Assembly (NCBI GenBank): GCA_043744215.1 | Contig: JAYTVC010000033.1 | Coordinates: 1-64,000 of the forward strand | Reading direction: 5' to 3' | From: JBEEJL01 sp043744215 | GTDB taxonomy: Bacteria; Pseudomonadota; Gammaproteobacteria; Burkholderiales; JBEEJL01 | DNA: 64,000 nucleotides | Made by a program: the position numbers and the translations under genes | Part shown: piece after piece, positions 43,769 to 51,435 of the stretch | Position numbering within the stretch: the stretch's first letter is position 1 | How the letters are laid out: each line of letters opens with the position of its first letter | Notes under the pieces: generated by a model | What the model saw: the letters and a program-made list of their open reading frames with translations, nothing else | The model's database searches: none | Told to the model about the DNA's origin: nothing

Positions 43769-45000
43769 GAGCGGCCTCCACCGACGCTGATGCGCGCGTC
43801 GATGCCGTCAGGCTTTGGCAATGTCGATTCCACCTTGGCGCTATGGCCGGCGGCTTGCAGCTTGCCGCGCAATGTCTCTGCCGCTTCGGCATTGGTCAGC
43901 GATACATCTATTTGCAAACGGCCTTTTTCATATTGCATGGCGGTGGTGCGGGCATTGGGCGTGGCCGCCAATGCAGCGGAGAAGCTGCCCAGCAACGGCA
44001 GGAAATCGCTGGCGTCGGCCACACCGCCGGCGCGGCGCAGGTCCGCCAGGTTACGGTTCATTTGCAGCGGCGCGTCGACGATGACTTTTGCATCAGGAAA
44101 AACTTTTTTGAAGCGCTCGGTCATTTGCGATTGCAAAGACGACTTCTGGTTTTTGAGCAAGACCCAATCTACCGTCGTGGCACCAAGGTGCAATAGCGGA
44201 ATCAGCGCAGCAAGAATCCACAACGGTTTGGTGCGCGCCAGCGTATCCGCCATTTTGCGCGATGGGGCCAAATTGCCCTGCAGAAAATTGACATTGCTGC
44301 CTTGCGGATTGGCGTGGGCGTGGGTCCATGCGCCACCGTGTATCACTGGCAAACCCAGCGCCTCGCTCCAGCGCAACAGGTCGGGCTCGCCCTTGCCGTC
44401 GGCGGTGAGCAACACAATTTTTTGTGGCGCCGTATTATGTGCGCGCGCTTCATCCAGCGTTAGCGTGAGGCCCAGCGGCGGGGTGACGATGTCGCCGCCG
44501 TCAAGCGACAAGCCGCCCATGGCACCGGTGCGCACAAAGCCGCGGATGCCGTCCCACACCATGCACCAGCCGTCGGGCGGCAGGGGCGGCAAGGTGGTTT
44601 CCGGCACCAGGCTGGTGGCGTGAATTTTCGCCAGTTGCAGTTTGGCGATGAGTTCATTCACCCAGCCCTTGTCGATCACCGCCACGGGCGTATCGCCGTT
44701 TTGTTCGCGTATACCGGCGACGGCGTGAATGTTCTCGGGGTTGGCCAGCAATTTGTCTTCTACCGCAAAAGGCAATAGCTGCCGTGTTTTGGCGGCGTTG
44801 GCCGGCGGCAGGTTGACGCGCGTGAATAGCACGCGCGAAGCAGGCATGACGACATCGACCTGATCGGCAGCGGGCATGTCGGCAAAGGCGGCGTTGCCGG
44901 CAGAAATGATGCGGCCACGCGGCTCACGCAACACCCAGTCGGCGGTGTCGTTGGCAGTGATATCAGCGCTTTCGCGCAGGTAAATCTGTAATGCAGCCAT
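43765..45000 (-). CDS. gspL: Type II secretion system protein L
   Basis: 411 residues. An actin-like cytoplasmic domain occupies about 1-240 (binds GspE), a transmembrane helix at about 255-275 (LWILAALIPLLHLGATTVDWVLL), and a ferredoxin-like periplasmic domain (about 320-411, AEAAETLRGKLQAAGHSAKVES). Links the GspE ATPase to the membrane. Overlaps gspM. Confidence 0.94.
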   Translation of the reverse strand: MAALQIYLRESADITANDTADWVLREPRGRIISAGNAAFADMPAADQVDVVMPASRVLFTRVNLPPANAAKTRQLLPFAVEDKLLANPENIHAVAGIREQNGDTPVAVIDKGWVNELIAKLQLAKIHATSLVPETTLPPLPPDGWCMVWDGIRGFVRTGAMGGLSLDGGDIVTPPLGLTLTLDEARAHNTAPQKIVLLTADGKGEPDLLRWSEALGLPVIHGGAWTHAHANPQGSNVNFLQGNLAPSRKMADTLARTKPLWILAALIPLLHLGATTVDWVLLKNQKSSLQSQMTERFKKVFPDAKVIVDAPLQMNRNLADLRRAGGVADASDFLPLLGSFSAALAATPNARTTAMQYEKGRLQIDVSLTNAEAAETLRGKLQAAGHSAKVESTLPKPDGIDARISVGGGRS

Positions 45001-45009
45001 AGGGGGAAA

Positions 45010-46026
45010 TTATTCCAGACCTTGTTGTTGCCATATTATAACCGGCCAGGCTGTTGATGGGGGCGCGCCTGGTGCGGTGGCAGAAGGGCGCTCTAGTAAC
45101 GCACTGTAACCGATATCCACATTGCCCGTCGAAACGCGCCCGCTGGCGACGAAATACTGGCTGCTAAGCCCGACCGTATAGGGCAGTACCGTGCCGTCGG
45201 GCAGCACGCCTTTCAGGTCCTCGGTTTTGAGAAAGGGTGATGATTCGCGCTTTTTGATAATTCTCGCAACCAGTGATTCTTCCATACCAGCGGCAACCAG
45301 TAAAATATCCGGTGCGGTATTGAGGTTCAGCGCCGTTGTATTGCGCAGGGCAGTAATGTAGGGCCGCAATTTTTCAACAATCTCGGGCGTAAAACCTTTT
45401 ACCCGATACAGTTCGTTGATATCGACCATACGCCGATGGGCCGAGCGGTAGGGCGGGTTGAGCGACAGGTAATCCAAATCATCCTGCTGTTGGCCGTTTT
45501 CGCTTATCCATGCTTTGAGCGAGTCCGTGAGTGCCGGCGGCAGCTTCAATTCTTCCAGCAATTTCTGGAATAATTCTTCGTTCGTGCGAGGCTTCGCTGC
45601 GCCTGGATTGGGTGGTGCTGGCGGTTTTGCCTGAGCGCCTTGTCCTGTTGGCGCAGGCGTCGGAGCGGGCGTTGGCGACGGTGGGGGTTCATTGCCGTAA
45701 ATCAGATTGTTGACATTGAACTTGGCTTGCTCGTCCACCAGCATGCCGACCAGCGATGCGCCTTCAGCAGCCAATGGCACTGGCTTGCCCAATAGCGGAT
45801 AAAAATTTTTGGTGTCGGCAAATTCGTTCAATTGTCCTCGCGCCAATTGCGAGGCGGCCAGTGCGACGGCATTGGCTTTCGAGCGCGCCGACAGGTTTTC
45901 CACCTGGCGCGTCCATAACGATTGTTGCCACAGTAAATAGGTGGCCGTGGTCGCGGCCAACGCCACGATCAATAGCGCGGTGATGATGGCGACGCCATGC
46001 TGCTTTGAGAGTGAGTAATATTTCAA
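45010..46026 (-). CDS. gspK: Type II secretion system minor pseudopilin K
   Basis: 338 residues. TTG start at 46026, overlapping the gspJ stop (TTGA). The pseudopilin N-helix is GVAIITALLIVALAATTATYLLWQQSL, and the helix-hairpin domain with YRVKGFTPEIVEKLRPYITALRN sits in the C-terminal half. Odd: a proline/alanine-rich, low-complexity insertion at residues 113-148 (NEPPPSPTPAPTPAPTGQGA and following), absent from most GspK. It caps the pseudopilus tip with GspI and GspJ. Confidence 0.93.
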   Translation of the reverse strand: MKYYSLSKQHGVAIITALLIVALAATTATYLLWQQSLWTRQVENLSARSKANAVALAASQLARGQLNEFADTKNFYPLLGKPVPLAAEGASLVGMLVDEQAKFNVNNLIYGNEPPPSPTPAPTPAPTGQGAQAKPPAPPNPGAAKPRTNEELFQKLLEELKLPPALTDSLKAWISENGQQQDDLDYLSLNPPYRSAHRRMVDINELYRVKGFTPEIVEKLRPYITALRNTTALNLNTAPDILLVAAGMEESLVARIIKKRESSPFLKTEDLKGVLPDGTVLPYTVGLSSQYFVASGRVSTGNVDIGYSALLERPSATAPGAPPSTAWPVIIWQQQGLE

Positions 46027-46646
46027 TTGTTGGACGGTAGCAAAAAAACGCGCTTCAAATTTTCACCCGTTAACAGAGTGATGCTCACTTCAAGGGCCGC
46101 CGGTAGTGGCGCTTCATTCGGATCGGTACCAGCCAGCGGCCAGCGTGGCTGCCATTGAGAGCCATCGGGTTTGTATTCCAGGAAACGAAAACCCGCGTCG
46201 CGCACGTTGCCGATCAGTGTGCCTATTGCCGGTTCGGTGCGAGTGCCCTGGTCAAGCACAGGCCACGATAAGTGTTCGAGTTTGTTGTCGCGAAAACGGT
46301 AGCCCATGCGCTGCGGCGCGGACAATGCCCCGCGCTGGCCGGCGAAACCCATGCGAGTGAATACGACCTGGCCGTCGTCTCCTAACGGATCCGGTTTGCC
46401 CACGAAAGCGGCTACTGTCTGGTCGCTGGTGTTGCGAATGGGGCGTTTTAGCGCGGTGGAAAAATCCTGCTCCATGCGGGCGAACAGCAGCACGACGTCG
46501 CGCCATTTTTGCTGTTCGGCTTCCAACTGCTTGCGCGTTTCAAGCACTGCGCTTAATCCGCGGTAAGCCATGGCCGACATGATGGCGAACACCGCGATGG
46601 CTACCAGGATTTCCAACAGCGTGAAACCGCGCGCTTTCATTTTCAT
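46023..46646 (-). CDS. gspJ: Type II secretion system minor pseudopilin J
   Basis: 207 residues. Prepilin leader MKMKARG followed by FTLLEILVAIAVFAIMSAMAYRGL. Overlaps gspI (ATGA) and gspK. The conserved GspJ features YRFRDNKLEHLSWPVLDQG are visible. Confidence 0.95.
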   Translation of the reverse strand: MKMKARGFTLLEILVAIAVFAIMSAMAYRGLSAVLETRKQLEAEQQKWRDVVLLFARMEQDFSTALKRPIRNTSDQTVAAFVGKPDPLGDDGQVVFTRMGFAGQRGALSAPQRMGYRFRDNKLEHLSWPVLDQGTRTEPAIGTLIGNVRDAGFRFLEYKPDGSQWQPRWPLAGTDPNEAPLPAALEVSITLLTGENLKRVFLLPSNN

Positions 46647-47062
46647 GATGGCGCAACCGCTTTGCCGCCGACAGAAGTGTTGGCGTAAAACCCGTTCAAC
46701 TCATAAAGCATATGATCCGGTTTGCTCTCGGCAAAAACCTTGATGCGTGCGCGACGAAAATAGGCGCTGGCCGTGCCTTCGACGGTTTGCTCCCACACAA
46801 AACTTTGTCCCGCCTGTTCCGCTTTGCCGTTGCTAACGCCGGGTGCAGGAAACGCATGTTTGGCCACGCTTTCGGCCAGCAGGTTACTCGCGACAAAACC
46901 GGCCAGGGTTTTTTGGCGTAACGTATACGCCGTGTCGGTGCTCATATTGGTGGCACGCAGGCTGGCGGCCAATGCAATAGCGAGAATGGCCAACGCGATG
47001 AGCACTTCAATGAGCGTGAAGCCGCGCGCAAACCGGAAAGGGATTTTATCGGGCGTCAGCAT
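46643..47062 (-). CDS. gspI: Type II secretion system minor pseudopilin I
   Basis: 139 residues from the ATG at 47062. Leader RFARG, then FTLIEVLIALAILAIALAASLRATN. A longer TTG frame starts at 47095 but would overlap gspH by about 50 bases. The GspI features TLRQKTLAGFVASNLLAE are present. The start lies 17 bases inside gspH. Confidence 0.94.
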   Translation of the reverse strand: MLTPDKIPFRFARGFTLIEVLIALAILAIALAASLRATNMSTDTAYTLRQKTLAGFVASNLLAESVAKHAFPAPGVSNGKAEQAGQSFVWEQTVEGTASAYFRRARIKVFAESKPDHMLYELNGFYANTSVGGKAVAPS

Positions 47063-47555
47063 GAAGGGAGATTTTGCCCAGATGATTGCCCACAATGCTG
47101 ACGCGCTGGCCTTTCATTTCCAGTTCGGCGCGAAATGGCAGGTTGATGCCCGATGGCGTGAACACCACCAGATCATCCAGCCTGGCTTTTTGCTGGTTGA
47201 TTTCGAGATCAACCAGTTTCACCTGCGCGTGGAAATCGCGCTCACGCAACGCATTGTCGTTGGCAAGGGGAGACCAATCGGGTTGGGTGAACTGGTAAAA
47301 ACGATAATGCGATCCCTCCACATTCCACCCCATACTGTGGCCGGTGGCGAGGGCTTCGTCGCGGGCGTGTTCGAGTAGCAGGGCGAGACGCCTGGCTTCT
47401 TCGTTGAGGGTTTGTTTGTCGTCGGGGCCGATTTTGGTTACGACGAACGCCAGCATGATGCTCATGATGACCATCACCACGAGAATTTCAATCAGGGTGA
47501 AGCCGCGCGTGCAGCGCGAGTGAAATTTATAAATCCCAGGAACCGATGTCGGCAT
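47046..47555 (-). CDS. gspH: Type II secretion system minor pseudopilin H
   Basis: 169 residues from the ATG at 47555 with GGAAGG upstream; longer frames to 47612 are rejected. Leader CTRG, then FTLIEILVVMVIMSIMLAFVVTKIG, followed by the GspH domain (LALLLEHARDEALATGHSMGWNV). The start overlaps the end of gspG by 29 bases. Confidence 0.94.
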   Translation of the reverse strand: MPTSVPGIYKFHSRCTRGFTLIEILVVMVIMSIMLAFVVTKIGPDDKQTLNEEARRLALLLEHARDEALATGHSMGWNVEGSHYRFYQFTQPDWSPLANDNALRERDFHAQVKLVDLEINQQKARLDDLVVFTPSGINLPFRAELEMKGQRVSIVGNHLGKISLHADAR

Positions 47556-47973
47556 TGTTGCCTTCCCCGCCCTGTTGGCCGTCGGCACCATAGCTGAACA
47601 CATCAATCTCACCGCGTATGCCGGGACTCAACATCTGGAAATCGTTTTTCCACGGGTCTTTGGGAATCTTGTCGAGATAGCCGCCGACTTTCCAATTGAG
47701 CGGCACGGGTTGCGAAGCCGGTCGCGTCACCAGCGCCTGCAAACCCTGTTCGGTGGTGGGATAGGTTGCGTTATCGAGACGATAAAGTTTTAGCGCCTGC
47801 ATGATGGCACCGATATCCTGTTTCGCGGCGACAATGCGTGCGTCGTCGGGGCGGCCCATGATTTTTGGCACCACGATAGCAGCGAGAATGCCAAGAATGG
47901 CGACCACCACCATCACTTCAATCAGGGTAAAGCCGCGAATTCGATTTTGAGTCAGCCGGGATTGCATCATCAA
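47527..47973 (-). CDS. gspG: Type II secretion system major pseudopilin G
   Basis: 148 residues. Prepilin leader ending RIRG, then FTLIEVMVVVAILGILAAIVVPKIM. C-terminal calcium-binding region PWKNDFQMLSPGIRGEIDVFSYGADGQQGGEGNNADIGSWDL. Length and domains match. The first gene after the three-gene insert; the gap to the CPBP protease gene is 67 bases. Confidence 0.97.
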   Translation of the reverse strand: MMMQSRLTQNRIRGFTLIEVMVVVAILGILAAIVVPKIMGRPDDARIVAAKQDIGAIMQALKLYRLDNATYPTTEQGLQALVTRPASQPVPLNWKVGGYLDKIPKDPWKNDFQMLSPGIRGEIDVFSYGADGQQGGEGNNADIGSWDL

Positions 47974-48040
47974 TCTTGCCTCGTAGAGTTGAACACTGCG
48001 AAGAATTATAGCGTGTTTTTGAGGGATGCCAGCGCCAGTC

Positions 48041-48508
48041 TCAACTTGCTACCGGCTGGTTAAACAGCCACACGTAACCCAGATTATAAAACACGTGCAG
48101 CAGAATCGATGGCACCACGCTGCCGTATTTGTCGCGGAAGAAACCGAAAACCAACGACGGCGCCAGCACGCTGATTGCCCAGATTGGCGGGTGATAGAAA
48201 AAATGCGCCAGCACAAACAGCGCGCTGGTGATGAGGTTGGCGTGGCTCAATGGCCCCAACATTTTTTTGCCCCAGGATTTTGCGTAGAACGTTTCCTGAA
48301 TCAAGCCGCGAAATGCAATTTCTTCCAGCACCGGATATACCAGCACCGGCATCAGGAACAGCAGGAAGACGGAAATATTTTTTACGAACCACAAACCTGG
48401 CGCAGCGGGGCGCAGCAGAATAAACAAGCCCAGCCATACCAGTGGCGCGGCGATGACGGCGGCGCGAAAAAATTTGTCGCGCCATAGCGCAGGGAAATCA
48501 AAAGCCAT
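48041..48508 (-). CDS. CPBP/CAAX-type glutamic intramembrane protease, candidate MrtJ (JDVT-CTERM system)
   Basis: 155 residues (ATG at 48508; GTG at 48511 also in frame). About four to five membrane helices. Active-site elements of the Abi/CPBP family: EEIAFR (Glu62-Glu63, Arg67), FVLAHFFYHP (His102) and LLHVFYN (His138, Asn142). It lies beside a subtilase whose C-terminus has GGGGC, a hydrophobic segment and an Arg-rich end. MrtJ-type proteases are predicted to cleave such signals so that the Cys can be lipid-anchored. Assignment to MrtJ rather than another CPBP group is from context and motif. Confidence 0.8.
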   Translation of the reverse strand: MAFDFPALWRDKFFRAAVIAAPLVWLGLFILLRPAAPGLWFVKNISVFLLFLMPVLVYPVLEEIAFRGLIQETFYAKSWGKKMLGPLSHANLITSALFVLAHFFYHPPIWAISVLAPSLVFGFFRDKYGSVVPSILLHVFYNLGYVWLFNQPVAS

Positions 48509-48545
48509 CACGGTCGCGTTTTTGTAATTATAAATTATTCAATAT

Positions 48546-48558
48546 AATCAATAAGTTA
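48546..48558 (+). repeat. Dispersed AATCAAnnnnTTA element, copy 12
   Basis: Core AATCAATAAGTTA preceded by AAATTATTCAATAT, the best overall fit to the extended consensus. It lies 38 bases upstream of the CPBP-protease start. Confidence 0.6.
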
Positions 48559-48628
48559 CATATTAAACCGGCATCGCGTTTTTCTCGTTAAGAAAGGTGC
48601 CCGGGCAAATAGAGGCAGATACTTTGTT

Positions 48629-48663
48629 TTACATTGCGGATGAAACATGCATCCGCAATGTAA
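48629..48663. other. Perfect 14-bp inverted repeat downstream of the subtilase gene
   Basis: TTACATTGCGGATG, 7-base loop, CATCCGCAATGTAA. No T-run on either strand, so it is not a typical rho-independent terminator. It may be an RNA processing or attenuation site, or a protein-binding site. Confidence 0.6.
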
Positions 48664-48681
48664 GCCCGCTCATGAAAAATT

Positions 48682-50802
48682 TCAGCGATTGATAAACGTG
48701 CGGCGGCGCGCGCGCCACAACAAGGCCGCGCTCAACAACAGCGGCAAGCCGAAGTCGGCCGGATCGTTAGCGGACCCCATTGCACAACCGCCGCCGCCCG
48801 AAGATTGATTTGGCGTCGGTGTCGGAGTGGGTGTCGGCGTCGGTATCGGGTCTGATGTTGCCAGCCCTGAAAGGGAGATGACATGAGGGCTGCCGACCGC
48901 ATTATCCGTGATAGTCAGCGTGCCTGATCGATTGCCAAGCACGCTTGGTTTGAAAGTAATTTGCATCGGGCAAATCACATTAGGCGGAGGGTTCAGCCCA
49001 CAAGTGTTTTGCGTGATTGAAAAATCCGTCGTTATCGCGATACTTGAAATGACAAGATTGGATGCGGTTGTAGAATAATTTACCTGCAAAGCGGAGCTCG
49101 CACCTAAAGGCGTGGCAGGGAACGCAAGCGGATTAAGATTAATGTTGATAGTAGGTTGCAGGGGTACAGGTGTGGGCGTCGGAGTAGGCGACGGAGTGGG
49201 CGTAGGGCCTGTCGCCAATGACTTGGCTTTGGCAACAGCCGCCGCTGCGTTGATAATGCCCGCGCCACATTTTGCCGTGGTGCATTGAATCAAGCCGACA
49301 GGCACGGCAGGGAAACTGCGCGCAGTCGTGCGCAGAATATCAATCACCTGCGCAGGCGTGAGGTTGGGGTTGACCGACAGCATCAGCGATACCACGCCTG
49401 ATACCACGGGCGCAGCAAAGCTGGTGCCTTCGCCGGCAGCATAATTAGAAGCGTCTAAAACGGTAAGCGAATCCGGCGTGGTCTTGCCGTTATTGATGAT
49501 GTGCCAGATGGTGCCATCAAAAGTGCTGGGGTTATATTGATTTCCGCCCGGCGCGCTGATGGTGATAGTGGTGCCGAAGTTTGAATACGAGCCGAGCTCG
49601 CCCTTTTGACCCGTGGCAGCCACGGTGATGATGCCGCTGCCCGCGCAACTGCCGCCGGGCGCGTGGGTTGACGCATCAATCCCGTTGCCATTCGCATCGC
49701 CGTTACCCGCTGCTGCGACTACAACCGCGCCCTTGGCGGCAGCATCCGCGAAAGCATCTACATAAACTTTGGGGCATGTCGTCGGGCTAGTGGCCAGGTT
49801 GGGCCCGCCCAGACTCAGATTGATCACCCGTGCCGGATTAGGGTTAACCGGCAGCACTGGGTTGCTCACACCTGCGGCATAACGTATGGCATCGACAATA
49901 TCGAAGTCGTCGCCACCGCATTTGCCCAGCACGCGCACGGGGGTGATAAGGGAATTCCAGTTGATGCCGGCAATGCCGTTCAGATTGTTCGACTTGGCGC
50001 CGATGATGCCGGCTACCGACGTGCCGTGCCAACTGCTGCCAGCGTCAATCGCCGTCTGGTCAATACCGCAAATGGCAAACGCCGGGTTGTTCATGTCGAT
50101 GGTGGTGACAAAGTCGCCGGGGTCGGAGGGATCGGCGTCTTTGCCCGACCCATCGTTGGCGAACAGCGCGTTGGCAATCATGTCATACCCGCCGCTGGTG
50201 CGCCCCGTCATGTCAGAGTGGGGTGCAATGCCGGTGTCGAGCACGGCGATGCGCAGATTCGGATCACCCGTCGTAATGTCCCAAGCGGCCGGTGCGTTGA
50301 CGCCGCCGATCGGATCGTTCAGGTACCACTGTTGCGCGAAGAAGCTTGCGCCGCTTAGTTTGAAGGTGATTTGTTTGCCGGCGTAATACTCGTCGTTTGG
50401 CACCAACTCCGCCTGGCGACGGTGGCTGACTTCGGCATATTCCACATCCGGGTGTGATTGCAGAGATTTCACATAAGCTTCCGCTTCGCTTATCAACATG
50501 CGCTTGGGCAGTTTGAGGACATGGGCGCCGCCGGTCATGGGGCGGTGCATGGTGAGTGGGATGCCTGCTGTCGCGCTCAAATTATGTAAGCTATTGGCAT
50601 GAATTTCCCGCGCCATGAAGGCGGGCTGCATGCTGCGCAGCTTGACCATAATGTGTTCCGTTGTGGCAGTCTCAGCCTGGATAAAACGCAGCGGCTTCAT
50701 TTTGAATTCTTGCGCTGCGGCCAGTGCAGTGCCGACGTTGGCGAGGGCGGCTAACGCGATGGCTATGGTGCACAGGCGCAGCGTAGGAGAAAAAGTTTTC
50801 AT
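48682..50802 (-). CDS. Secreted S8 (subtilisin-like) protease with C-terminal sorting signal
   Basis: 706 residues from the ATG at 50802; an upstream TTG at 50817 is also open. Signal peptide to about 30; I9-type propeptide about 50-130; S8 catalytic domain about 155-520, with Asp189 (AVLDTGI), His259 (SWHGTSVAG) and Ser461 (GEGTSFAAP). A (TP)n-rich linker is followed by a choice-of-anchor/ASH-like domain (about 555-650). The C-terminus is GGGGCAMG (Cys673), DPADFGLPLLLSAALLW and RARRR, a tripartite signal like JDVT-CTERM. Likely exported by Sec then T2SS, then processed by the adjacent intramembrane protease. Confidence 0.93.
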   Translation of the reverse strand: MKTFSPTLRLCTIAIALAALANVGTALAAAQEFKMKPLRFIQAETATTEHIMVKLRSMQPAFMAREIHANSLHNLSATAGIPLTMHRPMTGGAHVLKLPKRMLISEAEAYVKSLQSHPDVEYAEVSHRRQAELVPNDEYYAGKQITFKLSGASFFAQQWYLNDPIGGVNAPAAWDITTGDPNLRIAVLDTGIAPHSDMTGRTSGGYDMIANALFANDGSGKDADPSDPGDFVTTIDMNNPAFAICGIDQTAIDAGSSWHGTSVAGIIGAKSNNLNGIAGINWNSLITPVRVLGKCGGDDFDIVDAIRYAAGVSNPVLPVNPNPARVINLSLGGPNLATSPTTCPKVYVDAFADAAAKGAVVVAAAGNGDANGNGIDASTHAPGGSCAGSGIITVAATGQKGELGSYSNFGTTITISAPGGNQYNPSTFDGTIWHIINNGKTTPDSLTVLDASNYAAGEGTSFAAPVVSGVVSLMLSVNPNLTPAQVIDILRTTARSFPAVPVGLIQCTTAKCGAGIINAAAAVAKAKSLATGPTPTPSPTPTPTPVPLQPTININLNPLAFPATPLGASSALQVNYSTTASNLVISSIAITTDFSITQNTCGLNPPPNVICPMQITFKPSVLGNRSGTLTITDNAVGSPHVISLSGLATSDPIPTPTPTPTPTPNQSSGGGGCAMGSANDPADFGLPLLLSAALLWRARRRTFINR

Positions 50803-50855
50803 GGAGGTTTTGCTCAAGATCGATTTAGTTGAAATGAATTTGAAATAGCCGTCAA

Positions 50856-51224
50856 TTATTCTGCTTTGCGCCGCGCGCCGGGTTCGGCGTAAAGCACGTC
50901 TTTGCGCTTGGCAATGGCTTCCAGCGCTTTTTGCGCTTGTTCGGGCTTGGCATCGATAATTAACACATGGGCCCCGCCGGACATGGCACGGTAATAGAGC
51001 ACAGGCGCATTGGCCGTGCTGGACAAATCTTTTAGCAAATCGCTACCTTCGGGGTTGGTCACATCGGGGCGGAATTTAACCATGATTTGCATCGCATCCG
51101 GGTTCACTGGCTGTGCTGCGCAGCCCATGATGGATACGCACAACGCCGGCGCGAATATAGCGCGTGCCAGCCAATGTTTTGGCGCGAAAAGGGTGCGCGA
51201 CGTGCAATGCGGATCTGCGGCCAT
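50856..51224 (-). CDS. Lipoprotein with free-standing I9-like propeptide/inhibitor domain
   Basis: 122 residues. AAGGA before the ATG. Signal peptide with SIMGC (Cys35 lipidated). Residues 45-118 resemble the propeptide of the adjacent S8 protease: IMVKFRPDVTNPEG and later MSGGAHVLIIDAKPEQAQKALEAIAKRKDVLYAEPGARRKAE, against IMVKLRSMQPAF and MTGGAHVLKLPKR...VEYAEVSHRRQAEL. It lies 53 bases upstream of the protease in the same operon. A role as tethered chaperone or inhibitor is inference. Confidence 0.85.
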   Translation of the reverse strand: MAADPHCTSRTLFAPKHWLARAIFAPALCVSIMGCAAQPVNPDAMQIMVKFRPDVTNPEGSDLLKDLSSTANAPVLYYRAMSGGAHVLIIDAKPEQAQKALEAIAKRKDVLYAEPGARRKAE

Positions 51225-51435
51225 GGATATTTCCTTAGAATATTGCGTTGAAAGCAGGATGCCGCAAACGGGTACTGTGTCTTTTTACACAATTGATTGA
51301 AAACAGTCAGTGAGACATTTCACAGTTGCTCAATGTTCCACGCTAACAATTGTCACTGAACTGCGCAAGCAATCAAACCGATTAACGCGCGAAGGCGTAG
51401 TGCGTTGATGCCTGCTAAAAGGCTCACAGAGAAAA

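Noticed and set aside
48682..50802. Subtilase tail considered as a GlyGly-CTERM/rhombosortase signal
   Set aside because: The motif contains Cys after the glycines (GGGGC) and the neighbour is a CPBP family enzyme, not a rhomboid, so the MrtJ-type reading fits better.
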